Assembly: GCA_000226015.1 (NCBI GenBank)
Contig: JH154060.1
Span: 29,991 to 50,403, forward strand
From: Mnemiopsis leidyi
Lineage: Eukaryota; Ctenophora; Tentaculata; Lobata; Bolinopsidae
Reading direction: 5' to 3'
DNA: 20,413 bases
The first letter of the stretch is position 1. Each line of letters starts with the position of its first letter. The notes beneath the pieces were generated by a model, which was given only the letters and a program-made list of their open reading frames with translations, did no database searches and was not told where the DNA came from. Below are positions 8,311 through 18,159 of the stretch, piece by piece. The position numbers were made by a program, and so were the translations under genes.

Positions 8311-9419
8311 GTCAAAAATGGAATTGAGGACAAATGAACTATTCAAAAGCTATCTTCAGGATACAATTATTTCAAAAACACCGCCATCTGAACCACGAGT
8401 GGCCAAATTTCGAGACAATCTACAGAAATCTGAGGACAATAAAATTAACAAGTCGATATCAAGTCTTTGCACAATGATCGAAACCTGTCAAATACAGCTG
8501 CATGCATCCAATGAGATGATTTCTAAGCTGATATCACCTGAGAGCGATTTTATCGTAATTCAGAAAAAACAGTTGAAGGAATTTCTGGAAGAGTTCAAAC
8601 AGGAGTTTCATGAATTCAAAGATGAAATCAAATCCAACCTGGCAATTGAAAGCCAACAAAAACGACCGCAAACCTTTGAACTTGTCTCAAAAAACCTTAT
8701 ATGAAGACGAATTTACAAATGGGCCCAAGCTATTTTCAGAAAAGAGATTCCATAAAAATGATCATTTCAAAAAGCCTTCTTCTCAGAGGAGTATTTTTGA
8801 TAAACCGCTTACTCCTCCCCCATCATTCGAAGCCATGCTAGAAAGCAACAAGTTTGAGACATTCTCTGGAAAATTAGAATGCAATCAATCTCCATTTTTA
8901 GAAAATGAAGTTGGGCAAAAGCTTCCAACAATTAAGCAATCGGTCAGTAAAGAAACCCCTGTGTTAACATACAGAATTGATACCCGTAACAAGGCTCCCG
9001 ACTTCAAATTAGAAAACTTAAATTTCAAGAAAAAGAGACCAAAGCTAAGCCCACAGCCCTCATCTAAGTTAAGAGGGACTTCAACAGCAACTAGGATGAA
9101 AAATACGCAAAGTTGGTTAGACTCCCTACCACTTCCTCCTAAAAATGAACTCATGAAACCCTCTCTGAACAAACTACTGACATCGTCTATTAGCTTCAAG
9201 AAGAAGAGAGACAAAGGACAAGATGGTGCATGGGATTGTGATGCGGAGAGCCTGGGCAAGTGGTCTTGCCGATCGATAAGAACATATAAGAAGACAAAAA
9301 CAAGAAAACGATCTGCCAATTTCGTCAAGATTGACAGAGCTGTGAAGTCAGAGGCTGGATGGGGGAAATTGGATGAGGACTCCTTTTCCTTTGAAAGACA
9401 CTTCAGATCAGAGTATTGA
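8311..9419 (+). CDS. coiled-coil protein with basic disordered tail; large terminal exon with one frame break
   Basis: I cannot name this gene with confidence. ATCATTTCAG ending at 8310 is a good splice acceptor, so the exon probably starts at 8311; the first in-exon Met is 8318 (MELRTNELF). Frame 1 encodes helical text (KFRDNLQKSEDNKINKSISS, then LKEFLEEFKQEFHEFKDEIK), a likely coiled coil, and stops at 8702-8704. Frame 2, open from 8577, continues to TGA at 9417-9419 with a Lys/Ser/Pro-rich region (DKPLTPPPSFEAML, LNFKKKRPKLSP, RTYKKTKTRKR) and ends SFSFERHFRSEY. Dropping one A from the run at 8689-8694 joins the frames as ELVSKTLYEDEF. A coiled coil followed by a basic tail beside DMC1 recalls the meiotic factor IHO1/CCDC36, with KSED and an (E/Q)xxN(D/E)(L/M) helix in common, but that likeness is weak. 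Alternatives are a sequencing error, a tiny intron or a fresh pseudogene. Confidence 0.6.
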
Positions 9420-10419
9420 ATATGGTTGCGACAGTGTGGTGCAGAGAATCATAAATCTTTCCTAAATTAAGAAGATTGTGCTAGTATGATTTGTAATGCC
9501 TAGTGTTTCTGTTCTCACGATTCATAAGTCTTAATAATTTGCTAAACTTCGTTTATCATTACAGGAAATTTATCTGGAATGAGGATTACTCAGATGCAGG
9601 GGTATGAACTCAAAATTTGAATCATGATGTGAAAATAGTAGTTTGATTGAAAGCAATATCAGAAATAATACATTTGAAATCCGCCAAGAAAAGTGATAAA
9701 TGGATGTTGTAATTGTATTGTTGTAAGCAGAATATATCAAGTATTAACCGGTCCTAACTAGAAAACTTTATTCAAAGTTAAATGAGCTACTATAAAAATT
9801 AGCTCGGACTACTATAAAACGTCAGCAGTCAACTCATGGTCAATGAGGTTAGGTAATTATTGAATTGCTTTAGTTCATTATATTGTCCAAATGAACAATT
9901 GTAAAGATATTATAATGGGCTAATTTGTCATTTCCAAGGACTCATCTGGCCTTGATCATTGCAATTGACAATTGTTATCTGTTTCAGGATACCAAAGTTT
10001 TCTGTAACGTGTATCAATTTAGTCGCAATTGTATCACAACATTGACAAAGGTTGACGTCAAATGTTTTCGTTTTAAAGCAATATACTGACTCAAATTTTG
10101 TTAAGTATTTGTCTTTCCATTGTTATTATTGCATGCCATATTGAAAATTGGTCACCTGTTTAATTTTATGTTAACTATGGAAATTTAACAGCAGTAAAAA
10201 ATAAAACGATCATAGACAGCGCAGTATTAATTGTCACCAACTCAGACTTTTTAGCTGAAAGTTAATGTTTAGAAATATCATAAAACCACGTTTAGTTAAT
10301 TATTATAGATTTTGTATCATTAACTCAAAATTGTTGAGATTATTTGCATTTGAATCATGTGAATTGAATTTTCTAAAGCATCATGTGCAAATCTTATTTA
10401 CTCAATTCCGTCCTGTTAT
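9420..10419. other. intergenic, 1 kb, no gene seen
   Basis: AT-rich. CTACTATAAAA occurs twice near 9790-9820 (direct repeat). CATTACAG near 9565 looks like a splice acceptor, but no downstream frame of substance follows. No canonical poly(A) signal was found close to the 9419 stop. Confidence 0.5.
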
Positions 10420-10427
10420 TATAAAAT
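10420..10427 (+). promoter_or_regulatory. candidate TATA box for the C18orf63 homologue
   Basis: TATAAAAT lies 100 bases before the ATG at 10527, a plausible distance for a short leader. In AT-rich DNA such a match also arises by chance. Confidence 0.3.
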
Positions 10428-10526
10428 ACATTTAAAACATAACCATCGAGTACCTGTCGTAGCTCATGAATGATGTTCTTTATGAGTTCTTTGACAATGT
10501 AAAACCTTCAGAATATCACGATAGAA

Positions 10527-12344
10527 ATGGATGCTAAGCCCTATCTTTTTCTAAGCTCCTTACCCGACCTGACTGACTATGTCACACTTCACGGTGAGGT
10601 AACCACATCCGGCCCACACCTTCTGAACTGCGCGTGTTGTCGAGCTCTACTTAGACGTTCCACCAACATTCTCTGTAGCCCTACCTTAAATGACAAGAAA
10701 CGTGTTTACATTGTTGTCCACAAAAATGATGTGAAAAGGAAGGAATTTAGTGAATCTGTCGCAGCCTGTAATCTTAGACTATTGAAGGTGGTTCAGATCA
10801 CTAATGCAGTCCTCCAGTGCTGCCTTGACTTCACCATACACACATACCTAAATCCTCTATGGACACGAATTAAGAACTACTATTATCAGGGAAAATCTTG
10901 TTTGTTTCAAAATGAATCAATGGGATGCGTTTATTCACAACTTAATGTACAAGTAAACGATGTGATTCTTGCGCTAAAAGCCACTAGAGTAACTCTCACT
11001 GTCCCAAAATTGTCAAAATTTCATGTGAAGGAAGAAACATTTCGACGCTTTGCAGACAAAAGTATACGGACGATCGTATCTACTGAAATGGGCGATAACA
11101 CTTGCTACGTACTTCCTAGTTTTAAGCCAGCTTTAGTACATTCAATTTCTTATGATATCGATAAAAATTGTCCATTGAAAGACAGATCAGATATGATGGC
11201 ATATTGGCTTGACTATCATGGTATGCTTATACCTTCAGATACAAATATTTTCGTCAAACTTTCTTTCAATTTCCCGGGTGCACCAACAATGACATACCCG
11301 TATTATTGTGTCAGAAAAGATTTCCCGGCTTTGAAGCACCGAACAGACTACAATAGCATCAACGACTTTGTCTCTGATGTCAATAAACTATTAAGGGCAA
11401 AGATACCCAATTTTCACCTAAATTTCCCAACAGATCCTTTATTCTACACGGCACCCAATCAGTCAAAAGATTGTCTTGTTAAGACCCCATGTGACGTCGT
11501 CCCTCATAAACCAAGCGAATTAAGGGGCCTCGATAGACCACAATTAGATGCGACCACTAATATTTTTCAAAAAAGGTCTGTTAGTCCAAAATTGCAAACT
11601 TCATCAGAGTCCATACAACATCCGGTTTCTAAAATCAAACCCCGATTTACTCCCTATAATAAGTTACCACATGAGAACCAACTTTCTACAAATGCAATAA
11701 ACAGCGCAGCTCCAGTTGTGCAAAATAAAGTTGTTCCAAATTTCAAAACTAAAACAGTTACTTCCTTGTCAGATGATCTGCACAAGGGAAACCCGAATAC
11801 TGAAAACATTGCCAAGCCTGTTTTCTCTAACTTACATCAGCAGGGTATTCCGACAGAAACAAAGGAGAACTTTTCGAGAGTGGATTCATCAATCAAGAAA
11901 ACTAAATCAGCTACAAACCTGTCCCAGAATAAGACAGTCACTCTGAGGAAACCACAGACACCCTCCTCGATACCCAGCAGTTTTGAACATGACGATTTTG
12001 ACGATTTCGAAATACCTCAGAGTCTTAAATTTCCATCACCTAGGCCCATACAAACACCTGAATCAACTCACAAGCAAAGTTCTGGGATGTCAAGCCATTC
12101 TCAATCGAGTATACCAACCAAACCTGAAACCCCCAAGAAACTTAAAGCCCCTCCGAGAATTTATGATGACGAACTTATTGAATCTATGTTTGAGCAGGGG
12201 ACCCTTTCTAAAGTGAACAACCAGAGCCTTGCTGCATTTTTGAAATCTCGCAATGTGAAGGGGGTGAGTAAGTTGAAGAAAGACCAGCTCGTTCAGGAAA
12301 CGTTGAAGGTTTTGAAAGCTGTAGAGCCTCCAAGAGAATGGTGA
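10527..12344 (+). CDS. C18orf63: C18orf63 homologue (DUF4708), 605 residues, uninterrupted, with SAP-like C-terminus
   Basis: The molecular function of this family is not established; the human gene is, as I recall, testis-enriched. Residues 1 to about 312 match the DUF4708 pattern: an FLSSLPDL start (8-15), NPLWTRIKNYYYQGKSCL near 109-126, CYVLPSFKP at 193-201, DMMAYWLDYHGMLIP near 222-236, TYPYYCVR at 256-263, and a phenylalanine/proline-rich end (NFPTDPLFYTAP). Residues about 315-545 are Ser/Pro/Thr/Lys-rich and look disordered. The last 45 residues (NNQSLAAFLKSRNVKGVSK, then LKKDQLVQETLKVL) have the two-helix spacing of a SAP motif, which often binds DNA. The start is supported by an in-frame TAA at 10500-10502 upstream and no acceptor between. 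The coding region has no intron, unlike what I recall for the vertebrate gene. Confidence 0.85.
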   Translation: MDAKPYLFLSSLPDLTDYVTLHGEVTTSGPHLLNCACCRALLRRSTNILCSPTLNDKKRVYIVVHKNDVKRKEFSESVAACNLRLLKVVQITNAVLQCCLDFTIHTYLNPLWTRIKNYYYQGKSCLFQNESMGCVYSQLNVQVNDVILALKATRVTLTVPKLSKFHVKEETFRRFADKSIRTIVSTEMGDNTCYVLPSFKPALVHSISYDIDKNCPLKDRSDMMAYWLDYHGMLIPSDTNIFVKLSFNFPGAPTMTYPYYCVRKDFPALKHRTDYNSINDFVSDVNKLLRAKIPNFHLNFPTDPLFYTAPNQSKDCLVKTPCDVVPHKPSELRGLDRPQLDATTNIFQKRSVSPKLQTSSESIQHPVSKIKPRFTPYNKLPHENQLSTNAINSAAPVVQNKVVPNFKTKTVTSLSDDLHKGNPNTENIAKPVFSNLHQQGIPTETKENFSRVDSSIKKTKSATNLSQNKTVTLRKPQTPSSIPSSFEHDDFDDFEIPQSLKFPSPRPIQTPESTHKQSSGMSSHSQSSIPTKPETPKKLKAPPRIYDDELIESMFEQGTLSKVNNQSLAAFLKSRNVKGVSKLKKDQLVQETLKVLKAVEPPREW

Positions 12345-12741
12345 CCTACTATACCGTGCTGTTTAAATAAGAGAAAAGTGGTTTGATATTTAATTTTAGA
12401 TGGATGCAGGAACTTGTCAAAAAATGAAACATCTTGTCAATAATTTTGGCCCTTTTAGGACTCTTCCGATCTGCTTCAAAAAGACTGAATCAATTAATCT
12501 AGCATGCTCAGTTGAATAACAATAACGTGATTTATACATCATTTTTATTTAATTTGTTGTTAAACTTAGTCGGTTTGCTATTATAACGTCACAAAATTGT
12601 CTTTTTTGTATTTCAGTATTTCGTTAACCACCGAACTTACAATTTTCATTAACTTATTTATACTTGAATGCAATTATGTTTAAAATAATTGAATTGGTTA
12701 CATATTACAGACTTTATTTTTGTGCATAAAGAAAGTAGCAG

Positions 12742-12747
12742 AATAAA
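12742..12747 (+). promoter_or_regulatory. poly(A) signal, probably for the C18orf63 homologue
   Basis: AATAAA lies 398 bases after the stop at 12344, on the same strand, in the AT-rich interval 12345-12860, which shows no other gene. Confidence 0.45.
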
Positions 12748-12860
12748 AGATTGCTTGAATTTCGATTGTACATGCTCTTAAATTAAACATAAAAAACGAG
12801 CCGTGATAAAGTGTTGTTATAATTAAATATCTAGTACTAATTCCGTTCAACAATATCTGA

Positions 12861-13354
12861 ATGTTCAGTGGAATACGATTTATGGACTATGGTGAACCGA
12901 AGAAAGGTCACAAAGCCTCAAACCCAAAGGTGAGACTTAACATCGTGTTACAATCTTAAATGAAAATAATAATTTTGCAATTTATAACACTGCTTTGAAT
13001 TTAAAAAACTTATACTCGGCGGTGTAAAACACTGACTAAGAGTTATCTAGTTTGAGTGGAGAAGTCTAAAGACGCATCATAATATATAATGATATATTTG
13101 TCACCAACCTAGATCACGTGTTCTATGTCACGTGTTCTAACAAATACGTATTTGTACCTAGGGTGGAGGTCCTAAACGAGGGTAAGGTAAGAAGGAGAAG
13201 GCATCATCGTCCCGGACGATGTCACAGAGATGACGAGAAGGAGCGGCGAAAAGACATTACTGCTCAGTTTGAATATCTCAAGGAATTCCTGCCAAAGGTT
13301 AAAAAGAACAGAACACGCCAAGAAATACTGAGTTGCACACGAGAGCTAATTTGG
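12861..13354 (+). CDS. bHLH transcription factor, first exons (partial)
   Basis: Exon 1 likely starts at the ATG at 12861, directly preceded by an in-frame TGA, and reads MFSGIRFMDYGEPKKGHKAS to a GTGAGA donor at 12930. The second exon is certain only at its 3' part: RCHRDDEKERRKDITAQFEY, then LKEFLPKVKKNRTRQEILSC and TRELIW, followed by a GTGAGC donor at 13355. This aligns with the Max/Mxd-type bHLH pattern HxxxExxxR (His5, Glu9, Arg13), helix 1, a short loop and helix 2 (RQEIL). Joining exon 1 in phase needs an acceptor ending at 13180 or 13186, both weak. A stronger acceptor ending at 13112 would need an earlier exon-1 donor at 12892. A candidate next exon at 13705 adds only KAVLTR before a stop. 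Acidic D7, D8 and E11 in the basic region are odd. The subfamily is unknown. Confidence 0.6.
13114..13139. promoter_or_regulatory. tandem pair of CACGTG E-boxes
   Basis: TCACGTGTTCTA occurs at 13114-13125 and 13128-13139, placing CACGTG at 13115-13120 and 13129-13134, 14 bp apart. It lies just before the bHLH exon, whose His5-Glu9-Arg13 signature predicts CACGTG binding. A further CACGTG lies at 13979-13984. Confidence 0.55.
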
Positions 13355-13363
13355 GTGAGCTAA

Positions 13364-15954
13364 ATACTTTCCTAAGCAAACTTTGGGGGTGATAATGTTG
13401 CATTGCTGCAGATAGTCATTAGAATACCATGTTAATCCAAATATTTGATTTTGATGCAATGGGTTTTTTTCAAATTGATAGCAGTCAACTTATCGAATAT
13501 CAACTTATCGCGAATGGCACGAAGTTCGTCTTTGAAATAGGACTATTGTGCCGTCGATCAATGTTAACAGTATACTGCATTGTGACTATTATGTGGCTAA
13601 ATGGATGAGTATTCATGTCCCCTATATATCAAAAGAGTAAAAACAAGCTGACTATAATATATTAAATATTCGAATTAATGAAACCCATCAGTTGGATCTT
13701 GCAGAAAGCTGTCCTGACAAGATAAGTCCTACCACTAATACGGCACTTCAGCCAGACCTGACACTCGTCTACCACAACACATCAAACTTTCTGTCTCGGT
13801 ATTAGCTTTGCGAGTCAAGGGGTCCTGGGGGAGGGTTTGATATCTGAAATGAGTTCGACATGCAGCCGCCGGTTTTATGATTTAAAGGATGGACATCGTC
13901 TCTAAATCCTGCTTGTTTCGCCGTATTATCATGATTAAATACTGCCTCAAATAATCGATGGAATAAGAATATTTTAGTCACGTGCAGTGATATCGAGACA
14001 TCTTAGCAAATTTCTTGAAGATAGCATATAGGCATATTTATACAGCATAGACTTATTAGCAGTTAGTCCACTAAGACATGTCACGACGCGAGGGCCTACA
14101 AATATACACTAGCATCAGATATGATCATAAGATTAGTTCATGTATGGCTATAAAATAATGTTAGAATTAAATTTCCGAGTCATGGTTCAATCTGATCTAG
14201 ATCTGACAAAAGTAACTTCACCAAAAAGATTTTTAATTAGTCGCAAAAAATGAATTCGCGATTCGGCAACTTATTACCCTACTCGGAGTCTCAAAACTTG
14301 TGTAACTTTATATGTTTTAATGCACATTGCACGTAATGATAAAACAAATTTGTATAACCTGGTAACATACAAAATATAGATGACACACAGAAGTAAAGAC
14401 GTGCACGTTGCAATTACAGTACCCTTACACTAACTCACTAATCTCACTACTTTAATAATAAAGGTAGATCATAGCCTAACAATAAAGCTACTTCCTCTCG
14501 TCGTTTTAATATCAAGGCGTTATGAAGCATTCATGTCTTATCAAAGTATGCAGAAGACAAATTACTTGTCCGATAAATAACAAGCTGACAAGGCGACATC
14601 GATAGTTCAGAACTGTGCAGCCTGCATTTGAACAGTTTTTAGAAATGTTAGATAAATTTTTAAAAAATGGATGAGAAATTAGATTGTCGAATTAACACTG
14701 CAAATAATTCTAACATTCTTGAAATGCACTGCTATGCCCCCTATTGTAAACCATCCATGTGCTTCAGCTTTAATAGTAATTAAAATTTCCTGAATATCGA
14801 TCTTTATAATATGTTTAAATATTCAACACGACGTTTAAATATTCAACACGACGAGACAAACATGACAAGCTTGACAACTTTGTCACATCGAAGCTTCCAA
14901 AAATGATCAAGTTTTGCCCAGACTAAATGAATAAATTTATTCCCTTTAAGATGTAATTGGCATTTTCCTGTGATTGCCTTGATTCGCTACGATTCACAAA
15001 ACTGCATTATAAAGTTTGTTGCTGTAATTAATGGTTAAATGATTGTCATGTTGTTGCCAACGTTTTCCCGGCGCGTCAAGCACGATTATGTAAATATCAA
15101 TATGATTGTCGAGGTTGTCATGACGATGTAGAGACGGTAAAATAAAAAAGCATTGCAGTACTAACTGCCTGAGTAACTTCAACTATTGTCACTCGAAACA
15201 TAAGGATCACAGTCCTGCCATGTGTTGAGCCTGCTTCACTAGATTAAACCACATCCCTAACTCAAGCGTTTAGATATAACACCCTTGTGTTGCCCGGGTT
15301 GAAACAGGTGCTCAAAGGCCCGGTCAAATTAACAAAATCGTCCAGTCGTTGAATATTCAATCTTAGTATTTTGTCATGGGACCAGTTTCTTCACCAGGCA
15401 CCATCTCACCGCAATAAGAGTAATGGACAAGCTTTTCTTTGTTGTACCGTGATGAAATGTTACCGAGTACAGGTCAGGCTTATATACTGAACGTGTGAAT
15501 GGTTTCTTCTTCTGCTACTTGTAGATACTCTTTTCTGTTGAGCTGTAACCTTAAGGGGCCGCAATGTGATGCTCTGAATGTTAACGGTGCCAGTGACCTT
15601 GAACGCAGCTGCCTTAATTTTAATGTTGTATACCACATATATAAAAACACACTCAGCGTTTGCATGGGCCATGGCAAAAGATGTAAGAAGATTTAAAAAA
15701 AGTAAAAATGTTAGTGCTAACAAAAACATATCAATTTAAAACAATTTGCATGTAACCATGTCTAAACAAGTATATCTGAACGTTCCTAGATCAGGTTTCA
15801 GAGATGTTGCAACGTGCCGCCCACAGTGCTGTACGTGGAGAAACCACGGTCTAATGCGTTGAATGCTTAAGATATAAGTGAAGTGCGGTTTGCTTTGAAG
15901 CTTTATAGATATTGCTTGACACCTGTCCCTAATAAATACCAACTTTAACGCCAT
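13364..15954. other. long non-coding stretch; no gene supported
   Basis: AT-rich DNA that may be intron or flank of the bHLH gene. The open frames at 14994-15182, 15460-15729 and 15736-15954 overlap each other on both strands and show no domain. At 13701-13704 GCAG could be an acceptor. Confidence 0.5.
14813..14852 (+). repeat. 20-bp unit duplicated in tandem
   Basis: Bases 14813-14832 are repeated exactly at 14833-14852 (unit starts GTTTAAATATTC), then the pattern stops. This is a recent small tandem duplication. Confidence 0.85.
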
Positions 15955-15955
15955 G

Positions 15956-16039
15956 ATACTCTCGTACTCTGAGGGCCTTGCTTAATAATGCACGAACGTA
16001 GTGAAGGGGTTTGCAAGGCCCGATAGAGTGCGAGAGTAT
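15956..16039. repeat. imperfect long hairpin / short MITE
   Basis: ATACTCTCGTACTCTGAGGG with the bases after it to 15981 pairs with 16013-16039 (GCAAGGCCCGATAGAGTGCG onward), giving 26-27 bp arms with about four mismatches or gaps around a 31-base loop. The arms begin and end with ATACTCTCG/CGAGAGTAT. No ORF. It is likely a small palindromic repeat with other genomic copies. Confidence 0.55.
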
Positions 16040-16493
16040 TATCTGTAATAATAAATAAATTTACAAATTTAAGATTGCAATAGTTAATCGATCTGGGTCA
16101 AGTTGAAGTTATCACGAAGAGGCTGTAATGAGAATAACTACAAAAGAATTTACTCACTAATTTAGTACCTTATTATTTACTGCCATGTATATAGTATTAG
16201 AAATTGTATTGCATCAAGTAGTAAGGAGCTCTTTTGAAATTCATGTTCCAACTTCCAGACTATTTCATTTACTCACTAATAAGCCTTAACCATGTTTTGA
16301 TGATAAACTTCTTTAGGATTTATAGATTAACTAAAGTGGGTATTGAATTTAAAGATTACGGACATTGATATCGCTATTCTAGCGAGGCCATATTTTTTGG
16401 CCTCACCCGAGTTACTTCAGCATCATGGCCAATTGTTCTAACTGGACTGTTCAATAAAATCTTCAAATTCAAAATAGCCTGAGCAATATACTA

Positions 16494-16660
16494 AGACCCT
16501 AGCTAGAGGGAACGTATCGGATCACGTGTCGCAGCACATGCCGCGGCATGTACCGTCTAGTTAGGATCATGTTCCCCGGTACGTATCGCGGCATGTGCCG
16601 TTTAGTTAGGATCGTGTTCCGCGACACGTGACACGGAACATGATTTGCCACGTGATCTCG
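16494..16660. repeat. left terminal and subterminal repeats of the Harbinger-like element
   Basis: After the inverted end come two direct copies of CCG(T)CTAGTTAGGA-type units at 16553-16566 and 16598-16611 (45 apart), mixed with palindromes such as GCATGCCGCGGCATG-like blocks and CACGTG at 16523, 16625 and 16649. GC content is far above the surroundings. Confidence 0.75.
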
Positions 16661-16843
16661 ACCTCATTTTCATTCAATTGCGGCATAAATTTAGGCTGAC
16701 AAGATTTTGATTTATTTCAGAATTGTTTCAATAAAAAACGACGTTTACTGCATAATGTATGATTATCTTATTCGCTCGTTCAATTACTTATATTTATAAA
16801 TACTGACTTTACACAAAACACACATAATCATATTGTACATGAA

Positions 16844-17414
16844 CTATTGAACTCTCCTTATCCTCTGCGAGTGCAAGATTTGAGTTTGTCCAGCTTTGTC
16901 GTCTTTCTCCTCCTGTGTCAGGGATCGCCTCTTCCTTCGGTTTAGAAAGAGGATGCTTTTCTGGATCGGGGTAGACTGGGAGAGTTGAGGGTCTTCAATA
17001 GTGTCTCCGGACGGCTGGTCATCACTCGTTGTTTCTGGGAGCTGTAAGAGATCGACATGGTCAGGTTCTATCTGTCTGTAGGTTCTGAAGCTTGGTTCAA
17101 GGTTTTCGTAAAACCCCCGCTCAAAAAGAGGTGTCCGGTCAGCTCCACTTTATTGACCTAGCGTTTTGTGTACTTCTTCCGCATCTTGTTGTACCTCAAC
17201 TAAGCCTGTAGGTTGTCAACGTCGTCCTTAAACCTTTCCATTGATGAGGAACCTCCTCAACAAGAGCAGCAGCAGGTTTCCTAGAAGCGGAGTTCGTGAT
17301 TCTGGTAGGACTGGTAGCAATCACTGAGGGCGAAGGGGGATCTATGTAGAAGTCAGAGGTGCTCGTGAAACTTCGAACAACGTCATCACGTGATTCAGCT
17401 AGTATGAGTGGATG
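16844..17414 (-). pseudogene. Myb/trihelix-like accessory protein of the transposon, frameshifted
   Basis: Minus-strand pieces in three frames read in order: AESRDDVVRSFTSTSDFYID (frame open 17414-17196), then RYNKMRKKYTKR around 17165-17200, then FERGFYENLEPSFRTYRQIE with a Ser/Thr/Asp-rich tail and NRRKRRSLTQEEKDD, ending TAG at 16844. The YNKMRKKY then FYENL order is what I know from the Myb-like proteins that help PIF/Harbinger transposases bind their ends. At least two frameshifts and one stop break it. The N-terminal DNA-binding helices are not recognisable. Confidence 0.45.
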
Positions 17415-17614
17415 TTACCAGAAATAAACGAACCATACTCCCAATCAGTCGCTAACAGGGTCTGCCGATAATTTGAGATCAAATGATTACACTAGAACAC
17501 GTCATTTGTCAATCAGTACATCTTACCACATCAGGACGAGGATTTGCCGCTGTGAGCTCGAAGCATGATAGCTAAACGAAATCCTAACGACTTCAGCGAC
17601 AATCAACATCGAAA

Positions 17615-18102
17615 TTGAACCTGACAATGAACAACGACATGCAAATCAACTACCCCTGGGCCCTGTCAGAAGATAAACTCCTCCAAATGCTCGTACAGAG
17701 AGATAACATCATTGTCCAGCACATTATGGAAATCCTGGAAGAAACTTCTGCAACTGATCCGGAGCAGTTTCGACTACGCAGGCAGAGACGATTCCTGAAG
17801 AGTTCAACCTTTTAAGAAGGAGACTGCCAGCGCCCAGTACGACGAAAAGTTTTCATGAAGTTCTACAGAATATCCGTGAAAATCCTTGAGAAGATTTATA
17901 ACTCCATCCTTTTCTATTCTGCGGCCGGCGACTCTATCGAACCTGCGAAGACGCTACCCTCGCCCGCAGATATTTAGCAACTGGAGACGATTTCAAAACC
18001 CTGGCCCGCCTGTTCAGAGTTGGACATTCTACTGTCAGAACCATCATGATCATCTGTAAGGGTCGACGGACGAGGATATCTACAAGCCCGATATTTGCTT
18101 AA
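17615..18102 (+). pseudogene. PIF/Harbinger transposase remnant (N-terminal part only)
   Basis: Three plus-strand pieces follow in order. 17615-17815 opens MNLTMNNDMQINYPWALSED and ends RLRRQRRF; the piece from 17860 reads MKFYRISVKILEKIYNSI; and 17902-18102 reads ARRYLATGDDFKTLARLFRV followed by GHSTVRTI. The last matches the conserved LRYLATGDSFxSLxxxFRIGHSTVxxIV helix-turn-helix of Harbinger transposases. The DDE catalytic region that should follow is missing; the right subterminal repeats begin within about 60 bases. The element is therefore internally deleted as well as frameshifted. Confidence 0.7.
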
Positions 18103-18159
18103 AAAACATAATTGATTGTTGCAACATTGGTACAAGTACATAGGACACTTGATCCAATA

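Noticed and set aside
8267..8317. ATG at 8267 as start of the coiled-coil protein
   Set aside because: A good acceptor (ATCATTTCAG) lies between it and the protein-like sequence, and it sits just after a MITE, so the first 15-17 codons are probably intron or leader.
8685..8695. A_AAA_AAC slippery heptamer in frame (codons TCA AAA AAC), suggesting programmed -1 frameshifting
   Set aside because: A -1 shift leads into a frame that stops soon after; the long downstream frame needs +1 (or -2), so the homopolymer length is the simpler explanation.
8885..9328. 147-codon minus-strand frame
   Set aside because: Antisense to the Lys/Ser-rich tail of the coiled-coil gene, with low-complexity Phe/Leu/Ser output.
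11716..12216. Two 76-77 codon frames inside the C18orf63 homologue
   Set aside because: Same-strand shadows in another frame of the disordered region.
13118..13160. ATG at 13118 as the start of the bHLH protein
   Set aside because: It lies inside the tandem E-box repeat and yields an N-terminus with no family likeness; an upstream exon with a TGA-bounded ATG at 12861 is more convincing.
15460..15954. Overlapping 65-89 codon frames on both strands
   Set aside because: Mutually overlapping, with no motif and no gene context.
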